Below, piece after piece: positions 1 to 8,851 of a DNA stretch of 59,840 nt (within the stretch, counting starts at the first letter, position 1; every line of letters begins with the position of its first letter). This DNA comes from Granulicella sp. (GTDB lineage: Bacteria; Acidobacteriota; Terriglobia; Terriglobales; Acidobacteriaceae), in assembly GCA_025357875.1 (NCBI GenBank), contig JANYLK010000033.1:1-59840 (forward strand), written 5' to 3'. Both the position numbers and the translations under genes were made by a program. Below the pieces are notes generated by a model, which saw nothing but the letters and a program-made list of their open reading frames with translations, was not told the origin of the DNA and ran no database searches.

Positions 1-655
1 TTGAGTTTTTGTTTCTTGAAGTGCCCTTGTTGCCGACTGCTTTTTTCAAAGCAGCCTTACCGCCGCGCGGAGCACTCAACTTCTTCGCGGCAGATTTCAA
101 TGTCGTTTTATTAGCGGCCTTCTTGACTGCCTTTTTGGCAGCAGCCTTCTTCGCAGGGGCCTTCTTTGCAGGGGCCTTCTTTGCTGCAGCCTTCTTTGCT
201 GCAGTCTTCTTTGTCGCCGCCTTCTTCGCAGGGGCGTTCTTCGCAACCAGCTTCTTCGCTGCAACTTTCTTCTGAGCCTTCTTGACCGGCGCCGCTTTCT
301 TCACGGACTTCTTCCTCGGCATGCTGGCAGAGGCGGCGGTCGAACTCTTCTCGGGAACTTTCGAGGCGCTTGCTGCGGGAGTGTAGCCCGCGACGGGCGA
401 TGGTGGAGCGGTTGCAATGACAGCCTCTTCGGCATGCGCTGAACCTTCCATTAGCTCGTCAACTTCATCTTCCAACCCGTCGAGATCATCGTCGTCATCC
501 GAGGTCATCGTCACAACGACCTCTTCTTCTTCCTCGTCATCTTCGTAGGAACCATTGCCTTCGTAGCCATCGGAATTGACATCGACACCATGGCTGGCTG
601 CAGCTGCATGAATCTTCACAATCTCGTCGAGGCCGTCTTGTTTGTTTAACTTCAT
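1..655 (-). CDS. Histone H1-like Ala/Lys-rich DNA-binding protein (3' end cut by window)
   Basis: The minus-strand frame opens at ATG 655 (MKLNKQDGLDEIVKIHAAAA) and runs off the window start, giving about 218 visible residues. It has three parts. A short start is followed by a strongly acidic segment (runs of D and E around residues 38-70), a Ser/Ala/Pro linker, and a long C-terminal tail of KKAAAKKAPAKKA-type repeats. Such tails resemble eukaryotic H1 and bacterial HU/Hc1-like C-terminal extensions that bind DNA without sequence specificity. Nucleoid compaction is therefore the likely role, but no folded HU or SWIB domain is visible in the part present. The acidic N-terminus could self-associate with the basic tail; that is inference. 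Confidence 0.75.
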   Translation of the reverse strand, partial: MKLNKQDGLDEIVKIHAAAASHGVDVNSDGYEGNGSYEDDEEEEEVVVTMTSDDDDDLDGLEDEVDELMEGSAHAEEAVIATAPPSPVAGYTPAASASKVPEKSSTAASASMPRKKSVKKAAPVKKAQKKVAAKKLVAKNAPAKKAATKKTAAKKAAAKKAPAKKAPAKKAAAKKAVKKAANKTTLKSAAKKLSAPRGGKAALKKAVGNKGTSRNKNS

Positions 656-833
656 CGTCGAATCCTCTTTACGGCACTTGCTTTCTGACCTGCAGCGCGT
701 CTCAGAACCGAAGTCGCGTTGCGAACAAAACATAATCACTCAGCTGACGAATTCTAGCAACATCATGCAACGATGCGCCAGCGATAGCAAGCAATCTTTT
801 TGTCGAGGTAGCGAATGGGTCAGCTTCGCACCA

Positions 834-2696
834 TCACCTTGAAGACTTCTTCTGCTTCTTTCGCATTGTCATCTTCGCTGTGGAGTTATGCGAAGAGGAC
901 ATCGCGGAGGACTTTGGCGAGGAGGACGCTGTTGACCTACGCTTCGCAATAGCACCGGTTACCGCATGCGATCTCTTCGTTCGCACATGCGTCGCAGGAG
1001 CGAGATGCACTGGCTGAGCGACTTCAAGTGAGCGATGCGGCTTGATGGTGCTGGAGGAAAGATGGTTCCAGCGTCTGAGGTCTTCGACAGAAACATTGAA
1101 GCGGTCGGCGATGGTGACCAGAGTGTCACCCGGCCGCGTTACGTAGTGCAACGGATGCGGAGCGGCGACTACCGCCGTCACCGGAATCACTAGTTGGTCT
1201 CCAGTGGTGATTGAAACGTTTGCGTCAAGACGATTTGCCGCGGCAATTTCGGCAGGGCGATCATGAAATATGCTTGCTACGCTTTCGAGCGACTCGCCGG
1301 GCCGCACTACGTGGAAGCGCCAACTCATCCGTTTGCCTTCGGGAATATTCTTGATGCGCGTGAGATAGAGATCGCGCGTGCCCACGGGAACGTGCAGATC
1401 GAAGTCGGTGTCTCGCGGGGTGGTCATATGCAAGAGACTTGGATTGAGAGCAATAATCTCCGGCAGCGACGTATTGGCCAGATCCGCAACCAGCCGCAGA
1501 TCCACAGGGTAATCAACGTTGACCGTATCGGAAATTACCTCCGGTTCCGGTACCAAACCTTCCAAACCGTACTGTTTCGGGTTTTTCGCCATGATGATCG
1601 CGGCGATGATTCCGGGCACATAATTCTTTGTCTCCTGCGGCAGCGCGTTGCGCCTGTATAGCTCCCAATAGTCGGCGTAGCCGGTGCGCATTACGGAACG
1701 CTGCACGTATCCAGGACCCCAGTCATATGCAGCCATCGCGAGATACCAGTCGCCGAACTGGTCATGGAGCGACTTGATGTATCTGGCGTAGGCACGTGAA
1801 GACTTCTCAGGGTCGAAGCGTTCATCCACCCATCCATTGCGCGCAAGGCCGTAGGCACCGGTTGGCATGAACTGCCACATGCCTCCGGCGCCGGATTTTC
1901 TATTAAGAGCCTGCGGCTGGAAGCCCGACTCGGTAACGGCGAGATAGATCAGATCCTGCGGAACCCCTTCCTCCCGCAGAATCTTCGAGATCATCTCCTT
2001 ATATTTGCCAGCACGCTGCAGGGAGTGGAGAAGAGTAGCGTGGCCGTTCTTCGAGTTTGTGAAGTAGTTGATAAAGCCGGCAACGTAATCGTTGACCACG
2101 AGCGGAAAGTCCGATTGTGTTGTCTTGAGTTCTTCCTTCACCTTTGCAGTGAGAGCCGCGTCTGGCGGAAACGTGACTTCATCGGCTGCATCGAGCGGTG
2201 CAGCCTCGATGGGTGCGGAGAAACCTGTGCCCTCTTTCAGCGCGGACATCTCGAGCGTATTGATCTTGTTCAGGAGCTGCTCCAACTCATCGGCGAGTTG
2301 CGGGTCAGACTTCATATTCATCCCACTGGTCAGCATCAGGTCGACGGCCATGTCGAAGTCAGATCGCGCCGCTTCGAGCCTTCCGCCGCGATAGTTGTTG
2401 ATGCCGCTTTGATAGATGCCTTCAACGCGATTGATGAGTTGGCGATCCTTGTAGGTTCTTGCGGCGAGATCGTTCGACTGCGCCTGCGTCATCGGCGGAG
2501 CAGCCGTCGCTGACTGCGCGGCGACGGTCGGCGCCGTGGCCTTTGCAGGAATGTTGCCTGATGTTCTCTGCTGCTGCGGACAGCCGATCAGCAGCAAAAG
2601 CGGTACGCACATTATCGCGATTGCCCACTGCGGAAATCTATTCAAATTCTGCACCTGATGACGTTGCCCATCGATATCGTTGTCCTGATCCTGCAA
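834..2696 (-). CDS. mltD: MltD-type membrane-bound lytic murein transglycosylase with two LysM domains
   Basis: A 620-residue lipoprotein-like protein. The hydrophobic segment ends in a lipobox with Cys39 (LLLLIGC). The SLT (GH23) domain spans about residues 235-345, with the catalytic Glu256 in AVTESGF, then GMWQFMPTGAYGL and AAYDWGPG. Two LysM peptidoglycan-binding repeats follow at about 455-500 and 510-560, and the tail is Ser/Lys-rich and basic. The family cleaves the MurNAc-GlcNAc bond to give 1,6-anhydro ends and acts in the periplasm. The start is TTG at 2696, supported by GGAG six bases upstream. Gene symbol given by architecture (SLT then LysM). Confidence 0.88.
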   Translation of the reverse strand: MQDQDNDIDGQRHQVQNLNRFPQWAIAIMCVPLLLLIGCPQQQRTSGNIPAKATAPTVAAQSATAAPPMTQAQSNDLAARTYKDRQLINRVEGIYQSGINNYRGGRLEAARSDFDMAVDLMLTSGMNMKSDPQLADELEQLLNKINTLEMSALKEGTGFSAPIEAAPLDAADEVTFPPDAALTAKVKEELKTTQSDFPLVVNDYVAGFINYFTNSKNGHATLLHSLQRAGKYKEMISKILREEGVPQDLIYLAVTESGFQPQALNRKSGAGGMWQFMPTGAYGLARNGWVDERFDPEKSSRAYARYIKSLHDQFGDWYLAMAAYDWGPGYVQRSVMRTGYADYWELYRRNALPQETKNYVPGIIAAIIMAKNPKQYGLEGLVPEPEVISDTVNVDYPVDLRLVADLANTSLPEIIALNPSLLHMTTPRDTDFDLHVPVGTRDLYLTRIKNIPEGKRMSWRFHVVRPGESLESVASIFHDRPAEIAAANRLDANVSITTGDQLVIPVTAVVAAPHPLHYVTRPGDTLVTIADRFNVSVEDLRRWNHLSSSTIKPHRSLEVAQPVHLAPATHVRTKRSHAVTGAIAKRRSTASSSPKSSAMSSSHNSTAKMTMRKKQKKSSR

Positions 2697-2889
2697 TTAC
2701 GTCTCCGTGCTAGCAACTCAATTCAGCCATCAACCCGCTGGTTTCTACACAAGGGCCGAAGCCGCGAACGCCTTGCCCATTGTAAGACGTTTGAGGTGCA
2801 AATCGGTACGCCGGTGCGGCGATGCCAGGAAGCGATGCGGCTTTGCGCCAGAGTGGTAGCATCGAAGATTGAGGTAGATCGTACTCCGC

Positions 2890-4692
2890 ATGGATCCAAG
2901 TCACATCCGCAACTTCGCGATCATCGCGCATATTGACCACGGCAAGTCGACGCTCTCCGACCGGCTGTTGGAACTCACCGGCTCACTCACTGCGCGGGAG
3001 ATGCAGGCGCAAGTGCTGGACGCGATGGACCTCGAGCGCGAGCGCGGAATCACCATCAAGGCCCATACAGTTCGCATGATGTACGAGGCGCACAACGGGG
3101 AGACGTACCAACTCAACCTAATCGATACGCCGGGGCACGTCGACTTCAGCTACGAAGTATCGCGATCGCTGGCCTCATGCGAAGGCGCACTGCTGGTGGT
3201 CGACGCGTCACAGGGTGTCGAGGCGCAGACGCTGGCTAACGCGTACCTCGCCATCAACCATGGCCTGGAGATTATCTCCATCATCAACAAGATCGACCTG
3301 CCTTCAGCTGATATCGAACGCACTCGCGAGATGATTGAGAAAGCTGTCGGACTTCCGGCTGATGACGCGCTTGCGGTGTCGGCGAAGACCGGCGTCGGTG
3401 TAGCCGATATTCTCGAAGCGGTGGTGCATCGACTTCCTCCTCCGCGTGGCGATGCAAACGCTCCATTGCAGGCGCTTATCTTCGACTCCTGGTTCGATCC
3501 ATATAGAGGAGTGATTGTGCTGGCACGCATTATCAACGGGCGTCTGCGCCAGGGCATGAAGATTAAGATTATGTCGAATGGCAGGATATTCGATGTAGAG
3601 AGCATGGGCGTGATGACTCCAAAGCCGGTCGCGCTGGTGGAACTCTCAGCCGGCGAGGTTGGCTTCTTCGTTGCGACCATCAAGAACGTCGCGGACACGA
3701 AGGTTGGCGACACGATCACCGAAGTGGCTCGACCTTGCGCTGAGGCGCTCCCAGGATTTGAAGACATCAAGAGCATGGTCTTCGCCGGACTGTATACGGT
3801 CGACTCGCACGAGCATGGGATGTTGCGTGACGCACTGGAAAAGCTGCGGCTTAATGATGCGAGTTTTTCGTTCGAGCCGGAATCGTCAGTCGCGCTAGGA
3901 TTTGGTTTCCGCTGTGGCTTCCTTGGCCTGCTGCATCTTGAGATTATTCAGGAGCGGTTGGAACGCGAGTACGATCTCGACCTGATTACGACAGCGCCGG
4001 GTGTTCGATACAAGATCACTCTCACGGACGGCAAAGTTATTGAAGTCGACAATCCTTCACGCTGGCCTGATCCGTCTGAGATCGAGATGGTGGAGGAGCC
4101 GGTGATCACGGCAAAGATTCTGACCAATGAAGAGTACGTCGGCGGAATTCTGAAGCTGGTGGAAGACAAGCGTGGGCGTCAGAAGAATCTTGAGTACGTC
4201 ACCGCCAGCCGCGTGATGATTACGTATGAGCTTCCGTTGAACGAGATCGTTCTCGACTTCTACGATCGACTGAAATCGGTTTCGCGCGGGTATGCGTCGC
4301 TCGACTACGTGCTATCGGGCATGTGGGTCTCGCCGATGGTGAAGATGGATATCCTCATTGGCGGCGAACCGGTCGATGCGCTTTCGATTATCGTGCACCG
4401 GGACCTCGCTTATGATCGCGGTCGCGCGTTGGTCTCAAAGATGCGCGAATTGATTCCGCGGCAGATGTTCGAGGTTGCGATTCAGGCAGCGATCGGCGCG
4501 AAGGTGATCGCGCGCGAGACGGTCACAGCGATCCGCAAGAACGTGATTGCCAAGTGCTACGGCGGAGACATCAGCCGCAAGCGCAAGCTTCTGGAAAAGC
4601 AGAAGGAAGGTAAGAAGCGGATGAAAAGGATCGGCAAGGTGGACATCCCGCAGGAGGCATTCCTCGCGGTACTTAAGGTTGGCGAAGAGTAA
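2890..4692 (+). CDS. lepA: Elongation factor 4 (LepA), ribosome back-translocase GTPase
   Basis: A 600-residue protein, the usual LepA length. The start [21 protein letters not shown] carries the G1 P-loop, followed by DTPGHVDF (G3) and NKIDLP (G4). The EF-G-like domains II, III and V follow, and the end has the LepA-specific basic C-terminal domain with [18 protein letters not shown] and a KKRMK motif. The family binds the ribosome, hydrolyses GTP and assists translation or 30S maturation under stress. Its start lies 193 bases from the divergent lytic transglycosylase start, so the two genes share a promoter region. Confidence 0.97.
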   Translation: MDPSHIRNFAIIAHIDHGKSTLSDRLLELTGSLTAREMQAQVLDAMDLERERGITIKAHTVRMMYEAHNGETYQLNLIDTPGHVDFSYEVSRSLASCEGALLVVDASQGVEAQTLANAYLAINHGLEIISIINKIDLPSADIERTREMIEKAVGLPADDALAVSAKTGVGVADILEAVVHRLPPPRGDANAPLQALIFDSWFDPYRGVIVLARIINGRLRQGMKIKIMSNGRIFDVESMGVMTPKPVALVELSAGEVGFFVATIKNVADTKVGDTITEVARPCAEALPGFEDIKSMVFAGLYTVDSHEHGMLRDALEKLRLNDASFSFEPESSVALGFGFRCGFLGLLHLEIIQERLEREYDLDLITTAPGVRYKITLTDGKVIEVDNPSRWPDPSEIEMVEEPVITAKILTNEEYVGGILKLVEDKRGRQKNLEYVTASRVMITYELPLNEIVLDFYDRLKSVSRGYASLDYVLSGMWVSPMVKMDILIGGEPVDALSIIVHRDLAYDRGRALVSKMRELIPRQMFEVAIQAAIGAKVIARETVTAIRKNVIAKCYGGDISRKRKLLEKQKEGKKRMKRIGKVDIPQEAFLAVLKVGEE

Positions 4693-5028
4693 AAGGTGGC
4701 CTTCGTTTGAGAATGTGCCATTATCCGCCGGCCAAGATTTCAGTGATCGACGTCAAGGGTGTTCCGAATTGGCCCTGATTTCTGGAATAGAGATTCCCCG
4801 AACTGTGGAAAGCCTTTTATTTTGAACATTTGCGGCGCTATGCCCCGAATTTGACTAAGCCCTTTACAAGGGCCGCGCAAGCCACTGTAAACATGCAACT
4901 TACATTCTAAATGGAGCTTCCACCAATTCCATGACGGATGGCTCCCCAAAATTTGTGAATTTTCGCAGCTAGGGAATCCACATTTTTTTCCACAAGCTGA
5001 CGGAAGTGAGAATCCTCGTCCTAAAGAC
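4693..5028. other. Intergenic spacer after lepA, no gene seen
   Basis: About 335 bases between lepA and the convergent Skp-like gene. Frames are short and lack any recognisable motif. No clear intrinsic terminator for lepA is visible directly after its stop. Sequence near 4880-5010 is AT-rich. Confidence 0.5.
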
Positions 5029-5060
5029 GCAAAGAGGAGGTCCGAAGACCTCCTCTTTGC
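5029..5060 (-). terminator. Strong hairpin downstream of the Skp-like pair
   Basis: Perfect 14-bp arms at 5029-5042 and 5047-5060 with the tetraloop CGAA, 17 bases past the stop of the minus-strand Skp-like gene. The stem is very stable, but the following minus-strand tract is only weakly T-rich. It may therefore act as an intrinsic terminator or an mRNA 3'-end protector. Confidence 0.7.
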
Positions 5061-5077
5061 GAATCACGCAGTGTGCG

Positions 5078-5788
5078 TTACTTGACTGGCGGCTTGGGCG
5101 TCGCGCGCGGAATGGTGGTTGCCGGTTTTGGGCGCGCTGCTGACGGAGCTGCCGGCGGGGGCGCTGTTATTCCGGACGAAGTGTTGTACGCACTCACGAC
5201 GGCCTGAGTGATATCCGCGCTCGGGTCTCTTGCAGCCCACATGACGGAACTCTGCTCGCTGCCCACGTCGAGCAGGAGGGTATAGCCGTTGGCCTGGACA
5301 TACTTAAGCAGCACTACATTCACCTTCTCGGCGACCTTACGGTAGGCTTCCTGAAGGTCGGCCTGATAGGCGGTCCTTGCGTCGTCTGTGTCCCGGTCAA
5401 GTTGCTTCTGTCTGGTGTCGAGGGTCTTCATACGAGCGGTGCGGTCGGCGTCGGTCAATGTTGCGGGTGCAGCCTGCAGTTGCTTTTTGAGGCCGTCAAC
5501 CTCGGTATTGAGCGCCTCAAGCTGAGTCTGCTTCGGTGCGTATTTCTTCTGAATTTCGGCCACCGCGCGCTGTCCTTCGTTGGTGGCGACGACAGCCTGC
5601 TGGAATGCGACCAACGCAATCTTTGCCGGGTAGGACTGAGGAACGACCGCCGCAGGTGCGGCTGCAGGAGCCGCTATTGCCGGTGTAGGTGTGGTTGATT
5701 CAGGCGTAGCAGGCGACGCCTGAGCAATCGCAGCCACCGGAATTATGCCCGCGACCAGCGCGGTGAGAAGAGCGAGCTTGTAGTTCAT
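5078..5788 (-). CDS. Skp/OmpH-like periplasmic chaperone, paralogue B
   Basis: 236 residues from ATG 5788 (MNYKLALLTALVAGIIPVAAIAQA), chosen because it starts a clear Sec signal peptide and has AAGGAG about 12 bases upstream. Longer in-frame starts add a non-signal extension. After a Pro/Ala-rich linker comes the OmpH-type opening PAKIALVAFQQAV, a long coiled coil (about residues 90-170) and the conserved C-terminal VNVVLLKYVQANGYTLLLDV. A Pro/Ala-rich tail ends the protein. Skp homologues are trimeric holdases that escort outer-membrane proteins through the periplasm. It lies 106 bases downstream of a close paralogue and is probably co-transcribed with it. Confidence 0.85.
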   Translation of the reverse strand: MNYKLALLTALVAGIIPVAAIAQASPATPESTTPTPAIAAPAAAPAAVVPQSYPAKIALVAFQQAVVATNEGQRAVAEIQKKYAPKQTQLEALNTEVDGLKKQLQAAPATLTDADRTARMKTLDTRQKQLDRDTDDARTAYQADLQEAYRKVAEKVNVVLLKYVQANGYTLLLDVGSEQSSVMWAARDPSADITQAVVSAYNTSSGITAPPPAAPSAARPKPATTIPRATPKPPVK

Positions 5789-5894
5789 GAGGTGTGTGAA
5801 ACTCCTTGGAATTGGAAGATCTAGAAGTGGTTGGAAATGCAGCAGGGAAGTGACCGGACCGGGATGTTCTCCCGATCCGATGCTGGAACTCAAC

Positions 5895-6566
5895 CTACTG
5901 CTTCGGTGCAGCCGGCTTGGGCGCTGCTGGACGGGGACGCGCGGCCGACGGTGCGGATGGGGGAGGCGCAGTTACTCCGGAACTTGCGTTGTAGGCGTCA
6001 ACTACTGCTTGCGAGATGTCGGTGCCGGGCGCCCACAAAACGTTCAATCCACCCTGTTGCGGCTGACCGGTGTTGTCGAGCAGCATGGTGTAGCCGTTCT
6101 GCTGAACATACTTGATAAGGACAGGCCCGAGTTTCTGGGCGACCTTGCCAATGGCATCCTGCATATCGGCGTTGTAAGCGGTGGTTGCGTCGTCGCCGTC
6201 ACGCTGCAACTGCTTCTGCTTTGTGTCGATGGTCCTGGCACGTGAAGCTTTCTCATCTTCGCTCATGGTTGCCGGAGCAACCTGGAGTTGTTTGGAGAGA
6301 GATTCGATCTCGGCGCTGAGGGCTTCCAGCTTGGTCTTGGTCGGCTCGTACTTTTTCTGAACGTCGGCGCGGGCTTTCTGGCCTTCGTTGGTAGCTGCGG
6401 CCGCCTCCAGAAACTCGACTAATGCAATCTTTGCCGGAACTGCCTGAGGTGCGGGAAGCGCCACTGCGCTTGCCGGGGCAGGAGCTGCTGGGGATGTCGT
6501 CTGGGCCAGGGCGGAGGACAATGCTCCCGCGGCAAGGGCGGCAACGAGTACAAACTTGGAATTCAT
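5895..6566 (-). CDS. Skp/OmpH-like periplasmic chaperone, paralogue A
   Basis: 223 residues. The signal peptide is MNSKFVLVAALAAGALSSALAQ, then an Ala/Pro linker, PAKIALVEFLEAAAATNEGQ, a coiled-coil arm and KLGPVLIKYVQQNGYTMLLD. Length, order of parts and the Pro-rich C-terminal tail match the neighbour at 5078-5788, so the pair is a tandem duplication. AAGGAG precedes the ATG at a spacing similar to the paralogue. As in Skp, the function is inferred to be binding unfolded outer-membrane proteins in the periplasm. Keeping two copies may give heterotrimers or separate client sets; that is inference. Confidence 0.86.
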   Translation of the reverse strand: MNSKFVLVAALAAGALSSALAQTTSPAAPAPASAVALPAPQAVPAKIALVEFLEAAAATNEGQKARADVQKKYEPTKTKLEALSAEIESLSKQLQVAPATMSEDEKASRARTIDTKQKQLQRDGDDATTAYNADMQDAIGKVAQKLGPVLIKYVQQNGYTMLLDNTGQPQQGGLNVLWAPGTDISQAVVDAYNASSGVTAPPPSAPSAARPRPAAPKPAAPKQ

Positions 6567-6903
6567 GTGTGGTGTGGTGCTCCTTCAGGATCCGTCGGGA
6601 TCGTCTCTATATCGAGTCGGGCTTGCGGCCCGTCCTCATGTCCTCAAATCCACTCAACCAGAGCCACGCGTCTAGCGCGGCTCATTCCGATCACTTCGCT
6701 TGAAAATCTACGAATTCAACGTTAGCTAAAAGGACTGCGACAACACTGCGATTATATTGTTCTGGGGATGCAGGGTCAAACCCGAATCTCCTGAAATATG
6801 GAGCGTGGGAGAAAGACTCTCCTGTTTATTGTGATTTATCTCCAGCCGCAGCAAGCAGAAACGTCATAATTGGCGGAAATTTTCTTAAAAATCTTTGGCA
6901 CCC

Positions 6904-6930
6904 TGATTGCACACGTAACTAGTGCAATCA
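6904..6930. repeat. Perfect inverted repeat in the long spacer
   Basis: Arms TGATTGCAC (6904-6912) and GTGCAATCA (6922-6930) separated by nine bases. It could be a dimeric operator or an RNA hairpin; it is not followed by a U-run on either strand. Confidence 0.6.
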
Positions 6931-7088
6931 CGGTTGTGTTCTCGATTCGCGTTAGAGGTTTTTACGGACCTAGTCGGATTGAGGGAATTCGTTCCCCCGA
7001 AGAGATGCATCACTCAGATGCACGCCGGGTTCAGGATTTATCTTCCAATAAGGGAGTTTCAGGAGGCCTTCGACGGCCATTGTGCATA

Positions 7089-7133
7089 GAGCCACCCTAT
7101 TTGGGCGGCTCTTGCCATTTACGGATTTTTTTC
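7089..7133 (+). terminator. Hairpin with distal T-run, possible terminator or small-RNA 3' end
   Basis: GAGCCACCC (7089-7097) pairs with GGGCGGCTC (7103-7111), with one mismatch and a five-base loop. A run of seven T lies at 7127-7133. The gap between stem and T-run is long for a classical intrinsic terminator, so the call is tentative. Confidence 0.35.
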
Positions 7134-7656
7134 GACGTTGTGGCCGCAAAGGTTTTTCTTGCCATGGCATTGCTTTGGGCGTATGCTCGGGATTGCCTAG
7201 TGAAACCGGCTGTGGGTGCTGACCACCGTGTTGTTTTTGCTTTCCCGATGGCGGCAAATTTACGGTTTTTCTCGATTTTCGGTGGATACTACTGGATTCC
7301 ATGCAAGTGATCAGTTTTTGACCTTGGGTTGAATCCGCCAAGAGACTCCGAGCGTTGCAAACAGCGGTGAGGGTGAATGAAATTGCCAGACATGGCGATT
7401 TACACCGGGGCGTTTTCCAGGCAGCTCTTGGCAATTCCAGGTTGCTTGTGGCAATCCAGGGTCGCGCGGAGCAATGTGCCGACTGGTCGCATCTGACCGA
7501 AGCAGTAAGACGCAGGTTCGAATAAAACTTGATTCCGTTTCCACCGACGCTACAAAACCGGGTTGGTTCGATCTCCGCGAACTCTGTGGGGGCCGGAGAG
7601 GCCTGCGAGCGTGGGAAAGAGGCGGCAGTCATTAACCAGTAATAGGAAGTGGAAAC

Positions 7657-8802
7657 ATGAGTTCAGAGCAGGAATCGCCCGAAGTGCAAGTGCACCAGGG
7701 TCCGCTGGCTCCGCCCGAACAAATGGGTGGGCAAATGGGTGGCCGGAACGGTGATTTGGGTTCGGCGCAGAATGCCGACCACAACATTCAACACGGCATG
7801 GGACAGTCCAAGAGCAGCCGACGGCGTCGTCGAAAGCGGAAGGGCAAGTCGCCGGACGAAGTGCCTCAAGGCGCGCAGGGTGGCAGCCAGTTTGTAGGCG
7901 ATGTCCAAGGAAACGGTCAGGGAGTAGCTGCGCCGGCAAGCCAGCCCCAAGGGCAACAAGGCGGCGCACAACAGCAGAATGGCGTGGGCCAACAAGCTGG
8001 CGCAGGCCCGTCGGCCAAGCGGTGGAAGAAGAAGTTTCGCGATCGGGATCGCCAGCGGGGACCGGAAAATCCCGGCAATCAGGCCAGTGCGGCTGGATTC
8101 AGCAATGGCAACGGTGCGAGCGGTGGGTATCGCGACAAGGACACTCATCAGCCGGGCAACAGTGCGGGCGGATTCAAGCGCAAGGGCGGCGGCAAGCAGC
8201 GCGAGCGCGGTCCACGAAGCTTCGTTGGGCCGATGGACCATAGCTATCGCGTGGCCAATGGCAACTTCGCCGACGGTCCTCCATCGACGATCGAGACGCA
8301 GGGAAATTACCAGGGCCGCGGCGGTGGACGCGGATACCAGAGCGACACGCAGCCAATCGACTACTCGATGGGCAAGGCTATTCCAATCGCCGAGGACGCG
8401 CCGACCAAGATATTTTTCTTCATCGAAGATCTCTTCTTCAACGCGAAGATTACCGAAACCGCGCGCAAGCTCGGGGTCAAAGTCGCCTTTATCAAGAATG
8501 AGAAAGAGGCGATCGCGGAGCTTACCGGAGCCGAGGAAGCGGATCGTCCCGGTCTAATTGTCTTCGACTTGAATAATGCGAATGCGAAGCCACTGACGCT
8601 GATTCCCAAGCTGAAGGCGAAGCTGAAGAAGAGCACGTCAATCATCGGCTTCCTCTCGCACCTGCAGGGCGACCTGAAGGCCAAGGCGGTTGAGGCGGGT
8701 TGCGATACCGTGATGCCGCGCGCTGCCTTCTCGCAGAATCTGCCCAACCTGCTGCGCCGCTATGGGCTCCACGAAGAGGAAGAAGACAACTTCAACCAGT
8801 AA
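7657..8802 (+). CDS. Arg/Gly/Gln-rich disordered protein with C-terminal degenerate receiver domain
   Basis: 381 residues. Residues 1 to about 245 are low complexity: a basic patch SRRRRRKRKGK near 55, Gln/Gly stretches, then KRWKKKFRDRDRQRG and RGGGRG repeats, typical of nucleic-acid-binding disordered regions. Residues about 249-370 read as a CheY-like receiver: IFFFIEDLFF (acidic pair), LIVFDLNNAN (phospho-acceptor-like Asp), STSIIGFLSH (Ser at the switch position) and CDTVMPRAAF, where the usual conserved Lys is Arg. The phosphorylation site is thus partly kept and may be inactive. GGAAGTGG lies just upstream of the ATG. A clear terminator follows. RNA or DNA binding is inferred from composition only. 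Confidence 0.8.
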   Translation: MSSEQESPEVQVHQGPLAPPEQMGGQMGGRNGDLGSAQNADHNIQHGMGQSKSSRRRRRKRKGKSPDEVPQGAQGGSQFVGDVQGNGQGVAAPASQPQGQQGGAQQQNGVGQQAGAGPSAKRWKKKFRDRDRQRGPENPGNQASAAGFSNGNGASGGYRDKDTHQPGNSAGGFKRKGGGKQRERGPRSFVGPMDHSYRVANGNFADGPPSTIETQGNYQGRGGGRGYQSDTQPIDYSMGKAIPIAEDAPTKIFFFIEDLFFNAKITETARKLGVKVAFIKNEKEAIAELTGAEEADRPGLIVFDLNNANAKPLTLIPKLKAKLKKSTSIIGFLSHLQGDLKAKAVEAGCDTVMPRAAFSQNLPNLLRRYGLHEEEEDNFNQ

Positions 8803-8820
8803 TCTGAAATTATTTGTATG

Positions 8821-8851
8821 AGCGGCCTGCACTGCGTGGGCCGCTTTTCTT
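8821..8851 (+). terminator. Intrinsic terminator of the receiver-domain gene
   Basis: Stem AGCGGCC (8821-8827) with GGCCGCT (8839-8845), then TTTCTTTT. It sits 18 bases after the stop at 8802 and directly abuts the convergent kdsA stop. Confidence 0.85.

Larger units (their letters stand above)
6567..7656. other. 1.09-kb non-coding spacer with hairpins
   Basis: Lies between the divergent Skp-like operon and the receiver-domain gene. Open frames here show no family motifs and unlikely amino-acid composition. The stretch is more AT-rich than its flanks and contains two clear hairpins (6904-6930 and 7089-7111) and T-rich runs at 7127-7133 and in 7150-7280. It presumably holds both promoters, and could hold a small RNA or long leader. 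No named RNA family could be recognised by eye. Confidence 0.5.

Noticed and set aside
120..300. Regular short repeats resembling a CRISPR array
   Set aside because: They are the codons of an Ala/Lys repeat (KKAAAKKAPAKK) in a histone-like gene; there are no spacers.
6870..7310. Plus-strand frame with a hydrophobic start
   Set aside because: No ribosome-binding site, TTG start and no domain; it overlaps the hairpins. Not called.
6970..7632. Long minus-strand open frame (220 codons) in the spacer
   Set aside because: Composition and lack of any motif do not look like a protein; the stretch is AT-richer and holds hairpins. Treated as spacer.
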